Shown here: positions 1 to 8,152 of the stretch, one piece after another | Layout: every line of letters begins with the position of its first letter | How positions within the stretch are numbered: the stretch's first letter is position 1 | Assembly (NCBI GenBank): GCA_003644825.1 | Contig: QNDJ01000056.1 | Span: 1-8,152 of the forward strand | Source of the DNA: B21-G16 sp003644825 [NCBI: Candidatus Zhuqueibacterota bacterium] | GTDB taxonomy: Bacteria; SM23-31; B21-G16 | Direction: 5' to 3' | Length of the DNA: 8,152 bases | Notes under the pieces: model-generated | Databases searched by the model: none | The model's input: only the letters and a program-made list of their open reading frames with translations | What the model was told of the DNA's origin: nothing | Made by a program: the position numbers and the translations under genes

Positions 1-1367
1 ATATTGTTACTCAATCCAATTAATCCTATAAGGTTAGGTATTGCCATTACTCCAAGAGAAACTACTCCAAAATCCCAGACAATATTTAATTTTTCTCCCT
101 GGAGAATAGAACCTGTAAAACAAAGGATTATAAATAGGATTCTGTAATATTTTGTTATTTTTATTCCAAAGATGTATTCCAAGCACTGTTCACCATAGTA
201 GCACCATGCTATGAGAGTTGATAAGCCAAAGAGAAATGAACCAAATGATATGATGAACCCACCTAAATATGGTATTGAGGAGTTGAAAGCTTCAGCAGTT
301 AGTGCAGTACTTGTAAGGGTTTTACCTGTTGCGGGGTCAATTTTGGTGAAGGATTGTGTAACTATTATTACGAGGGCTGTCATTGAACACACTATTATTG
401 TATCAATGAAGGTTCCGGTCATTGCTATTAGTCCCTGTCTTATGGGGTCTTTTGTTTTTGCAGCACCATGGGCAATGGGGGCACTTCCAAGCCCTGATTC
501 ATTCGATAGGAGACCTCTATTAACACCATTTCTTATAGATTGCATAACAGCATGACCTGAAAATCCTCCAATTGGAGCCTGGTAGGTAAATGCCGATTTT
601 ATGATTAATAATAAAGCAGAAGGAATTTTTTCAATATTTATTATTAATATAAATAGTGCACCCCCAACATACAATATAACCATAAACGGAACAAGTTTTT
701 CAGCGACTGCCACTATTCTTTTTATTCCGCCAATAATTACCATTCCGGTGAGGGTTGTAATAGTGATTCCAGTGAGCCAAAAGGGGATACCGAATTGAGA
801 ATTAAAAGCGAGAGCCATCGAATTTGACTGCATCATATTGGCCGTTCCAAAAAGGGCAGACCAGACGCCACAAACGGCAAAAATTCCTGCTAAAGGGGCA
901 CCGAGTCTTTTAAGATAATTAATTTCCTGAAAACCATCTTTTATATAATACATTGGTCCACCAGCCATTGAACCGTCTTCTGCAATGTGTCTGTATTTTA
1001 CACCCAGCATACCTTCACTGTATTTTGTTGCCATTCCAACAAGGGCTGTAATCCACATCCAGAAAGGACCACCGGGGCCACCGAGTACTATAGAGGTAGC
1101 TACACCTGCAATATTTCCATTTCCTACTGTTGCAGAAAGAGCGGTCGTTAGAGCCTGAAAAGGAGAAATATCACCGGGTTCTTCAGCAGACATATCTTTA
1201 CGGAGCGCTCCTTTCATCATTAGTTTAAGGGCTGTTCCCATTTTTCTGAATTGGATACCTTTTGTAAGAATTGTTAACAATAAGCCTGTTCCAAGAAGAA
1301 GACTGATAGTATAAGTATTCCAGAAGTTTTTAGCCAGGTATCGTGTCCATTCTACAATTTGTTCCAT
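1..1367 (-). CDS. Alanine/glycine:cation symporter (AGCS family), 3' end outside window
   Basis: Integral inner-membrane secondary transporter, expected to import alanine or glycine with Na+ (H+ in some relatives). I translated 455 residues from the ATG at 1367 to the window edge with no stop, about the usual family length, so only a short C-terminus is missing. Family landmarks are all present: TVGNGNIAGVAT at residues 80-91, the GGPGGPFWMW signature at 96-105 followed by ITALVGMATKYSE, GGFSGHAVMQSIRNGVNRG at 267-285, and SNESGLGSAPIAHGAAKT at 288-305. Many hydrophobic segments span the chain (for example 21-36, 198-213, 224-245, 316-336, 366-388, 408-422), fitting a LeuT-like fold. The start is chosen because homology begins just after it; only a weak purine-rich AGAGAAAGA precedes it. 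An upstream ATG at 1404 is out of frame. It lies 217 bases after atpC on the same strand, so co-transcription is possible but not shown. Exact substrate and ion cannot be read from sequence. The family call is very sure. Confidence 0.95.
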   Translation of the reverse strand, partial: MEQIVEWTRYLAKNFWNTYTISLLLGTGLLLTILTKGIQFRKMGTALKLMMKGALRKDMSAEEPGDISPFQALTTALSATVGNGNIAGVATSIVLGGPGGPFWMWITALVGMATKYSEGMLGVKYRHIAEDGSMAGGPMYYIKDGFQEINYLKRLGAPLAGIFAVCGVWSALFGTANMMQSNSMALAFNSQFGIPFWLTGITITTLTGMVIIGGIKRIVAVAEKLVPFMVILYVGGALFILIINIEKIPSALLLIIKSAFTYQAPIGGFSGHAVMQSIRNGVNRGLLSNESGLGSAPIAHGAAKTKDPIRQGLIAMTGTFIDTIIVCSMTALVIIVTQSFTKIDPATGKTLTSTALTAEAFNSSIPYLGGFIISFGSFLFGLSTLIAWCYYGEQCLEYIFGIKITKYYRILFIILCFTGSILQGEKLNIVWDFGVVSLGVMAIPNLIGLIGLSNN

Positions 1368-1584
1368 ATTGTCTTTCTCTTGTATGATGTTCAAAAATTT
1401 CCATTGAGATATTAATTTTAACTCTCTAAAATTTTTTAAGGTTTGCTGAAAAAGATGGGTTTAGAAGGTGAAAAACAGAGTAATTTTTTTTCATATTTAA
1501 CTTATATAATTTGCACAGAACCTTACTTTTTTTCCTGCTGGTATAGAAATTAATTTTATTTAGTTCGATATAATATTGTGTTAT
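1368..1584. other. AT-rich intergenic gap between atpC and the symporter gene
   Basis: These 217 bases contain no convincing ORF on either strand. I looked for a GC-rich hairpin followed by a T-run that would end the atp transcript in the reverse direction and found none; only A/T-rich weak pairings occur (for example around 1428-1442). Several TATAAT-like words appear on the reverse strand (near 1505-1512 and 1568-1575), but none has a good -35 partner at a normal distance, so no promoter is called. The symporter may be read from an unrecognised promoter here or by read-through from the atp operon. Confidence 0.6.
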
Positions 1585-1995
1585 TTATCTTCCTCTTTCA
1601 GCGACTCTTATTCTGTTAATTGCTCTGAGTAGAGAAGCTTTTGCTCTTTCAACGTCGATATCTGGTTTTCTTTCTTTAAGCCTTTTTTCGGCTCTTTCTT
1701 TAGACCTTATTGCTCTTTCGAGGTCTATTTCACTGGAGGCTTCTGCAGTTTCGGCAAGAATAATTATGTGGTTTTCAAGAACCTCACAGTATCCGCCGCT
1801 GGTGCTGAAATGTTTTACCTCGTTTCCTTTTACAATTTTAATTTCACCAATTTGAAGTGTAACAATGTAGGGAGCGTGGTTAAATAATATTTCAAAATAT
1901 CCTAATGCTCCAGGTGCAAAAAAGGCATTGCATTTATCAGAAAATACTTTTCTTACGGGGGTAACTATCTCAACTAATATAGATTTTTCAGCCAT
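1585..1995 (-). CDS. atpC: F1Fo ATP synthase epsilon subunit
   Basis: Epsilon is part of the central rotor stalk. It binds gamma and the c-ring, and its C-terminal helices can inhibit ATP hydrolysis. The product has 136 residues, a normal length. The N-terminal beta-sandwich domain (about 1-86) includes NHAPYIVTLQIGEIKI at 39-54, and FSTSGGYCEVLENHIIILAE at 63-82 is the usual end of that domain. The two-helix C-terminal domain (about 88-136) is complete and rich in Lys, Arg and Glu. IDLERA at 90-95 matches the I/L-D-x-x-R-A ATP-binding motif described for the Bacillus PS3 epsilon. At 37-40 the chain reads ILFN where most relatives have a glycine-containing LPG turn, a small divergence. The gene starts 5 bases after the atpD stop and has no Shine-Dalgarno sequence (only A/T before the ATG), so it probably relies on ribosomes finishing atpD. 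It is the last gene of the operon. Confidence 0.97.
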   Translation of the reverse strand: MAEKSILVEIVTPVRKVFSDKCNAFFAPGALGYFEILFNHAPYIVTLQIGEIKIVKGNEVKHFSTSGGYCEVLENHIIILAETAEASSEIDLERAIRSKERAEKRLKERKPDIDVERAKASLLRAINRIRVAERGR

Positions 1996-2000
1996 ATTAA

Positions 2001-4294
<2,294 letters not shown>

Positions 4295-4297
4295 GTA

Positions 4298-5812
4298 TTA
4301 TGCCTCCACAGTAAATTTTTCAATAAATTCGGTTGATACTTTCAGCATTTTTTCTCTAAGCTGGTCGGTGATTTCTTTTTTATCGGCAATTTCTTTTAGT
4401 ATGTAATTGTGTTTTTCTTCAAGAAACGCATAGAATTCTTTTTCGAGTTTCTGAATTTTTTCATTAGGTATTTTATCGAGGAAACCGTTTATTCCAAGGA
4501 ATATTATAGCTATCTGTTTTTCAAATGGAAGAGGCTGGTGGATATCCTGTTTGAGGATTTCTGTCATTTTTTCTCCTCTGGTTAACTGGTCCTGAGTAGC
4601 TTTATCCAGTTCAGAGCCAAACTTTGCAAAAGCCTCGAGTTCTCTGTATTGAGCCAGATCGAGCCTCAGTCTCGCAGCAACCTGCTTCATAGCTTTAATC
4701 TGTGCATTGCCACCAACCCTGGATACAGAAATACCTGCATTTATAGCTGGTTTTTGACCGGCGTAAAAGAGGTCGGATTCAAGATATATCTGTCCATCTG
4801 TAATTGATATTACATTTGTTGGAATGTATTGAGATATATCACCTGCCTGAGTTTCTATTATTGGTAGAGCTGTTAATGAACCACCTCCAAGCTCATCATT
4901 CAGTTTTGCGGCTCTTTCAAGAAGTCTTGAATGAAGATAGAATATATCTCCCGGGTATGCTTCTCTTCCTGGAGGTCGCCTCAACAGGAGAGAAACCTGC
5001 CTGTAAGCCCAGGCGTGCTTGGAGAGGTCATCGTATCCTACCAGAGCATGCATTCCATTATCACGAAAATATTCACCGATGGTCGCACCGGAGTAGGGTG
5101 CAATATATTGTAATGGAGCAGGTTCGCTCGCCGTTGCTGAAATCACAATTGAATGTTTCATTGCATCGTAGTCTTTAAGGGTTTTAATAACATTGGCAAC
5201 AGTAGAATTCTTCTGCCCTATTGCAACGTAAATGCAAATAATATCTTTACCTTTCTGATTTATTATAGTATCAATTATCAAAGAAGTTTTTCCAGTTTGT
5301 CTGTCTCCGATAATAAGCTCTCTCTGTCCTCTTCCAATGGGAATCATAGAATCTATAGCTTTGATACCCGTTTCAACAGGCTCTTTAACAGGTCTTCTAT
5401 CGATAACGCCGGGCGCCTTGCGTTCGATGGGTGCGGTTTTATCTGTTTTTATGGGTCCTTTTCCGTCAAGAGGGTGTCCGAGAGGGTCAATAACCCTGCC
5501 TAATAATTCCTCACCGACGGGGATTTCCATAATTCTTTTTGTTCTTTTTACGATATCACCCTCTTTTACAAGTTCATTTCTTCCAAAAAGTATACACCCA
5601 ACGTTATCTTCTTCAAGATTGAGAGCCATTCCGAAAACACCATTTGGAAATTCAACCAGTTCACTGGACATAACATTTTCAAGACCATAAACTCTTGCAA
5701 TACCATCTCCTACCTGGAGGACTTCACCCACCTCCTGGATATCCATAACTTCTTTATAGCTCTCTATTTCTCTTTCAATTATTGATGCTATTTCTTCTGC
5801 ATTAATACGCAT
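4298..5812 (-). CDS. atpA: F1Fo ATP synthase alpha subunit
   Basis: Three alpha subunits alternate with beta in the F1 head; they bind non-catalytic nucleotide and supply the arginine finger. The product has 504 residues, a normal length. The N-terminal helix (about 3-22, rich in Glu and Ile) is the usual docking site for delta. The beta-barrel follows (about 26-93, with [14 protein letters not shown] at 31-44), then the nucleotide-binding domain with P-loop GDRQTGKT at 169-176. [16 protein letters not shown] at 257-272 and [20 protein letters not shown] at 278-297 are well conserved. The signature [10 protein letters not shown] is at 355-364, with the arginine finger at Arg365 (SRVGGNAQ). 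The C-terminal helical domain (about 375-504) is complete. AGGAG (5824-5828) precedes the ATG at 5812 by 11 bases, a slightly long but acceptable spacing. It lies 21 bases after atpH and 3 bases before atpG. Confidence 0.99.
   Translation of the reverse strand: MRINAEEIASIIEREIESYKEVMDIQEVGEVLQVGDGIARVYGLENVMSSELVEFPNGVFGMALNLEEDNVGCILFGRNELVKEGDIVKRTKRIMEIPVGEELLGRVIDPLGHPLDGKGPIKTDKTAPIERKAPGVIDRRPVKEPVETGIKAIDSMIPIGRGQRELIIGDRQTGKTSLIIDTIINQKGKDIICIYVAIGQKNSTVANVIKTLKDYDAMKHSIVISATASEPAPLQYIAPYSGATIGEYFRDNGMHALVGYDDLSKHAWAYRQVSLLLRRPPGREAYPGDIFYLHSRLLERAAKLNDELGGGSLTALPIIETQAGDISQYIPTNVISITDGQIYLESDLFYAGQKPAINAGISVSRVGGNAQIKAMKQVAARLRLDLAQYRELEAFAKFGSELDKATQDQLTRGEKMTEILKQDIHQPLPFEKQIAIIFLGINGFLDKIPNEKIQKLEKEFYAFLEEKHNYILKEIADKKEITDQLREKMLKVSTEFIEKFTVEA
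4303..4307 (-). promoter_or_regulatory. Ribosome-binding site of atpG inside the atpA 3' end
   Basis: GGAGG overlaps the last sense codons of atpA (GTG GAG GCA) and lies eight bases before the TTG at 4294. It decides the atpG start in favour of TTG over the internal ATG codons. Confidence 0.8.
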
Positions 5813-5833
5813 AAGTTTCTCTTCTCCTGGATT

Positions 5834-6370
5834 TTATTCTAAAAGTTTTTTTCTAAGTCTATTGATTTGTCCTTCTAAACTTGCATCGAAAACCTTATTG
5901 TTTATCCTTAAAATTAGGCCACCAAGAATAGATGAATCCACCGATTCTATCAATTTAATATCTTTTTTCAGGAATTTCGATAGAGTTATTTCGATTTTCT
6001 TTAATTCTGCCTTATCCAGATTATAAGACGAAATAATTAAAACCTCTGACCGATTATGAAAGTTATCTACCAGGGTTTTATATTCTTTTTCCAGGCGGAG
6101 TATAATAGTTTGCCTTTTTTTATCAAGAAGAATAAAGAGAAAATTCAGAAATTCATCATAAAATTTACCTTTAAATATTTTTTCAAGAGCCCCCTTTTTT
6201 TCATTAATGTCGATTCTCGGGGAAAAGTAAAAATACCTGAAATTCTCGTTTGTTCTGATCATATTACAGAATAGTTCGAGGTCAGAGTATATTTCCTCAA
6301 CCAGATTTCTTTTTCTTGCGGCTCTAAAAAGAGCTCTGCTATATCTTCTCGATAAAGTATCTGCAATCAT
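5834..6370 (-). CDS. atpH: F1Fo ATP synthase delta subunit
   Basis: Delta caps the F1 head and ties it to the peripheral b stalk, so the head does not turn with the rotor. The product has 178 residues, as usual. An N-terminal helical bundle (about 1-105) opens with the typical RRYSRALFRAA at 8-18. The C-terminal domain carries the best conserved part: ILGGLILRINNKVFDASLEG at 148-167, then QINRLRKKL at 168-176. The middle is poorly conserved and unusually rich in Phe, Tyr, Lys and Ile, which fits the AT-rich genome. The ATG at 6370 overlaps the atpF stop by four bases (ATGA) and has no clear ribosome-binding site beyond AAGAA, so translation is most likely coupled to atpF. The call rests on both the C-terminal motif and the position between atpF and atpA. 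Confidence 0.96.
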   Translation of the reverse strand: MIADTLSRRYSRALFRAARKRNLVEEIYSDLELFCNMIRTNENFRYFYFSPRIDINEKKGALEKIFKGKFYDEFLNFLFILLDKKRQTIILRLEKEYKTLVDNFHNRSEVLIISSYNLDKAELKKIEITLSKFLKKDIKLIESVDSSILGGLILRINNKVFDASLEGQINRLRKKLLE

Positions 6371-6855
6371 AGATTCTTAGTAATTTCTTTTAATGCTTTA
6401 TCTGTTAGTTTTTTCTGCTGGTCTATGGTAATTACAGAAGCGATGAGTTTAGATGCAATATCAATAGAAAACTCTATTGATTTTTTCTTTATTTCTTCGA
6501 GAGCCTGTTCTTTCTGTATAGATATTTCCTTTTGAGCTTTAGTGAGGATATTTTCTGCTTCAGTATTTGCTTTTCTTATGATATCGCTTTTAACCTTTTC
6601 GCCTTCTTTTTCGGCTTTTTCCATAATTTTTATGGATTCAGTTTTAGCTTCCTCAATCAATTTTCTATACTGATTCAGGGATTTTGTTGCTTCGGTTTTA
6701 ACCTGGTCAGCCATTTCCAGCGAGCTTTTTATTCTGTTTTCTCTTTCCTCGAGGATGCCAAGAATAGGTTTCCATGCAAATTTTCTTAATATTATTAAAA
6801 GGACAATAAAGATGACAATTGTCCATATTGAAACACCGGGGTTTACCTCAAACAT
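6367..6855 (-). CDS. atpF: F1Fo ATP synthase b subunit
   Basis: The b subunit forms the peripheral stalk: an N-terminal membrane helix next to the a-subunit and a long cytoplasmic coiled coil reaching delta. The product has 162 residues, typical. One hydrophobic segment lies at about 8-25 (SIWTIVIFIVLLIILRKF), followed by the conserved WKPILGILEEREN at 28-40. Residues about 36-155 are an uninterrupted, strongly charged heptad-like helix rich in Lys, Glu and Ala, with almost no Gly or Pro. Only one b gene is present and no b' copy, so a homodimer is expected. The ATG at 6855 lies 11 bases after atpE; the only upstream purine word is TAGG, a weak ribosome-binding site. The stop overlaps the start of atpH. 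Confidence 0.97.
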   Translation of the reverse strand: MFEVNPGVSIWTIVIFIVLLIILRKFAWKPILGILEERENRIKSSLEMADQVKTEATKSLNQYRKLIEEAKTESIKIMEKAEKEGEKVKSDIIRKANTEAENILTKAQKEISIQKEQALEEIKKKSIEFSIDIASKLIASVITIDQQKKLTDKALKEITKNL

Positions 6856-6866
6856 CTAAATACCTA

Positions 6867-7085
6867 TTATTTACTACTTAAAAAGAAACAAATTGCTGTA
6901 GAAAACAATGCAATTCCTTCGATTAATGCTGCGGAAATTATCATTGAGACTCTTATTGCGCCTCCCGCTTCTGGTTGTCTTGCTATACCTTCCACTGAGG
7001 CTGTTGCAATCTTTGAAATACCATAAGCAGCACCAATTGTTGTGATAGCTGCTCCAAAACCTGCGGCTATATAAGCTGCTGTCAT
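6867..7085 (-). CDS. atpE: F1Fo ATP synthase c subunit (rotor ring)
   Basis: A ring of c subunits in the membrane carries ions across and turns the rotor. The product has 72 residues: a helical hairpin with TM1 about 4-30, the polar loop ARQPEA at 35-40, and TM2 about 45-69. The ion-binding carboxylate is Glu56 in ALIEG. Aligned by eye to the sodium-type c subunit of Ilyobacter, its Na+ ligands are replaced: the TM1 Gln is Ile23, and the Ser-Thr after the Glu is Gly57-Ile58. The conserved TM2 Tyr is Phe61. This favours H+ over Na+, an inference. TM1 keeps a glycine/alanine-rich face (GFGAAITTIGAAYG) needed for ring packing. The ATG at 7085 is preceded by TAAGGAGG, the best ribosome-binding site of the operon, as expected for a subunit made in about 8-15 copies. 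Confidence 0.98.
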   Translation of the reverse strand: MTAAYIAAGFGAAITTIGAAYGISKIATASVEGIARQPEAGGAIRVSMIISAALIEGIALFSTAICFFLSSK

Positions 7086-7089
7086 ATCT

Positions 7090-7097
7090 CCTCCTTA
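7090..7097 (-). promoter_or_regulatory. Strong ribosome-binding site of atpE
   Basis: TAAGGAGG, four bases before the ATG at 7085, is a near-perfect anti-Shine-Dalgarno match and the strongest in the operon. About 40 bases of almost pure A/T lie upstream, a context known to enhance atpE translation in E. coli. Confidence 0.88.
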
Positions 7098-7136
7098 GTT
7101 TTTCAGTTTTTGTTAAATTTTTATATCTATTATTTT

Positions 7137-7152
7137 AAGAGTTCTGTCTCTT
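7137..7152 (-). other. Small stem-loop between atpB and atpE
   Basis: On the transcript, AAGAG-ACAGAA-CTCTT forms a 5-base-pair stem with a 6-base loop starting 4 bases after the atpB stop. It has no U-run directly after it (AAAATAATAG follows), so it is not a usual terminator. It could be a processing or stability element between a low-copy and a high-copy subunit. A stem this short can occur by chance. Confidence 0.3.
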
Positions 7153-7156
7153 TAAT

Positions 7157-8008
7157 TTAGTGTTCTGGAAACATTGTTAAACTGATAAATAACGATGTCA
7201 GAAAAGTAAATATATATGATTGTAAAAGGGCTATAAATATTTCAAGAATACCAAGAATTGCTGCCATCAGAATAGGTGGTGGAACAACTAACCAGGTCTT
7301 AAAAGTAATTATCATTCCTATTAATACAAAAATGACGGTATGTCCACCTGTCATATTTGCAAAAAGACGGATAGCCAGGGCAAACGGTTTTGCAAACATC
7401 CCTATTATTTCAACCGGAACCATAATCGGTAAAAGCCAGATAGGCAAACCAGGAGGAACTATGTTTTTTAAATACCCACCAAGCCCATTTTGCTTTATTC
7501 CAGAAGCCTGAATTAAAATAAAAGAAATAAAAGCAAGCCCTCCTGTAACCCTTATATTTGCAGTAGCTGTGGAGCAAAAAGGTACAAGACCGAGTAAATT
7601 TAAGAACATTATGTAAAAGAAAAGGGAAAGAAAAAAAGGAACAAATGGTTTACCGGCTTTTCCGAAATTCACATAGACAATCTCGTCACGAACAAACATT
7701 ATAAGAATTTCAAGTAAATTTGCAAATCCTTTTGGAATTAATTTGACTTTTCTTGCTCCTAATCCAAGGATTATAATTAGTAAAAACGCAGCAAACCATA
7801 ACATTACAACATGTTTTGTTACCGAGAGGTCTATACCAAAAAGTGAAAAATGGGGAAGATGAATCTCTTTACCGAAAAATTCAAAAACGTTTTCATCATG
7901 AATATGCCTGAGGATCCAGTTCGATTGTTCAACAGCATGTTCCCCTGCTTTCTGGGCGATCTTTTGCCCGTGCTGAATTGTTTCCTGAAGAAATAATAAA
8001 TTCATCAT
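7157..8008 (-). CDS. atpB: F1Fo ATP synthase a subunit
   Basis: The a subunit is the membrane stator that provides the two half-channels for ions beside the c-ring. The product has 283 residues. An amphipathic N-terminal stretch (about 1-60, with several His) precedes membrane helices at about 64-84, 95-110, 121-143, 155-170, 188-240 and 246-278. The essential arginine is Arg214 in ALAIRLFANMTGGH, with Asn218 nearby and Gln263 in LLQSYIF on the last helix. His223 and Glu256 sit where E. coli has Glu219 and His245, a reciprocal swap also known from other lineages. Two ATG codons stand in tandem at 8008 and 8005. I give the first, but neither has a Shine-Dalgarno sequence, so the second is nearly as likely. 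It is the first certain gene of the operon; the sequence upstream may control its translation. Confidence 0.97.
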   Translation of the reverse strand: MMNLLFLQETIQHGQKIAQKAGEHAVEQSNWILRHIHDENVFEFFGKEIHLPHFSLFGIDLSVTKHVVMLWFAAFLLIIILGLGARKVKLIPKGFANLLEILIMFVRDEIVYVNFGKAGKPFVPFFLSLFFYIMFLNLLGLVPFCSTATANIRVTGGLAFISFILIQASGIKQNGLGGYLKNIVPPGLPIWLLPIMVPVEIIGMFAKPFALAIRLFANMTGGHTVIFVLIGMIITFKTWLVVPPPILMAAILGILEIFIALLQSYIFTFLTSLFISLTMFPEH

Positions 8009-8054
8009 TTTTTATTGATAATCTCTAAATCTTCGGGAATTACACCAGAATTAA

Positions 8055-8113
8055 AAATGATGAGTTTTTTCCCATCACTATAGTTTATTAATCTTGGTCA
8101 GAACTCATCATTT
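8055..8113 (-). repeat. Perfect 12-base inverted repeat in the atpB leader
   Basis: On the transcript, AAATGATGAGTT (8113-8102) is followed 35 bases later by its exact reverse complement AACTCATCATTT (8066-8055). Two extra G-U pairs (GG at 8115-8114 with UU at 8054-8053) can extend the stem to 14 pairs. The inner arm is also complementary, with one mismatch over 14 positions, to the stretch holding the two atpB start codons (8012-7999). It may therefore be one half of an RNA switch, or simply a hairpin. Confidence 0.55.
8088..8111 (-). CDS. Possible seven-codon leader ORF upstream of atpB
   Basis: ATG ATG AGT TCT GAC CAA GAT TAA would encode MMSSDQD and ends with two tandem stops (TAA TAA). 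AGGA at 8117-8114 lies just upstream, two bases from the first ATG and five from the second. Its start lies inside the outer arm of the inverted repeat, so ribosomes on it would affect that hairpin. No homology can be judged at this length; it could be chance. Confidence 0.25.
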   Translation of the reverse strand: MMSSDQD

Positions 8114-8152
8114 CCTGATTATATTAGTTTTTTTCTGAAACTTACTTTTTAG
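8108..8152 (-). CDS. Possible C-terminal end of an upstream gene (partial)
   Basis: From the window edge one reverse frame is open for 14 codons and ends in TGA at 8110-8108 (LKSKFQKKTNIIRK). The other two frames have early stops. The tail is basic, as at the end of small membrane proteins such as AtpI that often precede atpB, and its stop overlaps the next ATG by four bases (ATGA), a common operon junction. With so few codons neither the gene nor its identity can be established. Confidence 0.3.
   Translation of the reverse strand, partial: LKSKFQKKTNIIRK

Noticed and set aside
211-798. Two forward-strand ORFs (211-555, 601-798)
   Set aside because: They lie antisense inside the symporter gene, whose reverse-strand translation is open for 455 codons with clear family motifs; their own products look like nothing known.
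1368-1584. Terminator after atpC
   Set aside because: No GC-containing hairpin with a T-run was found on the reverse strand; the A-run and T-run pairings are too weak to call.
8074-8102. Promoter for atpB at TATAGT with TTCTGA upstream
   Set aside because: The -35 match is poor and the 15-base spacer is too short; in such AT-rich DNA similar words are expected by chance. The operon promoter is probably right of the window.
8005-8111. Mini-ORF joined by -1 frameshift to the open frame ending at atpB
   Set aside because: The frames would need a -1 shift, but no slippery heptamer or suitable downstream structure is visible before the tandem stops.
8055-8113. Inverted repeat read as a rho-independent terminator of an upstream gene
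   Set aside because: The stem is followed by a short T-run on the reverse strand, but the 35-base loop and AT-rich stem are unlike an intrinsic terminator. Not fully excluded.

Overview
The window is almost entirely the reverse strand of an AT-rich bacterial chromosome. It carries a complete F1Fo ATP synthase operon in the order atpB-atpE-atpF-atpH-atpA-atpG-atpD-atpC (a, c, b, delta, alpha, gamma, beta, epsilon), transcribed from about 8008 down to 1585. Beyond it, on the same strand, lies the first 455 codons of an alanine/glycine:cation symporter (AGCS family) that runs off the left edge (1-1367). No tRNA, rRNA, CRISPR array, insertion sequence or phage gene was seen.

Organism: the unbroken eight-gene order, the single atpB, atpE and atpF copies and the bacterial subunit sequences mark a bacterium. 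The c-subunit (ARQPEA loop, ALIEG carboxylate helix) and the a-subunit style (LPH...TKHVVM, RLFANMTGGH) resemble those I associate with FCB-type and neighbouring candidate phyla. The intact order argues against typical Bacteroidota or Chlorobi, where atpDC is often separate. This is inference from memory and does not name a lineage.

Right to left: 8009-8152 is a leader with no confident gene. It holds a perfect 12-base inverted repeat whose inner arm can also pair with the atpB start codons, a seven-codon mini-ORF, and perhaps the last 14 codons of an upstream gene. The membrane Fo genes follow (atpB 7157-8008, atpE 6867-7085, atpF 6367-6855), then delta (atpH 5834-6370, with a 4-base overlap with atpF) and the F1 head genes (atpA 4298-5812, atpG 3437-4294 with a TTG start, atpD 2001-3398, atpC 1585-1995). 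A 217-base AT-rich gap with no clear terminator separates atpC from the symporter gene.

Together the eight proteins form one rotary enzyme: ion flow through a and the c-ring turns gamma-epsilon inside alpha3beta3, and b2-delta holds the head still. Catalytic and coupling residues are intact in every subunit. The c-subunit lacks the polar side chains that bind Na+ in sodium-type enzymes, so a proton-driven enzyme is more likely. Ribosome-binding sites differ between genes roughly as subunit copy number would predict, strongest at atpE. The region is essentially a canonical housekeeping locus. The one feature that may be new is the possible alternative RNA pairing at the atpB start.
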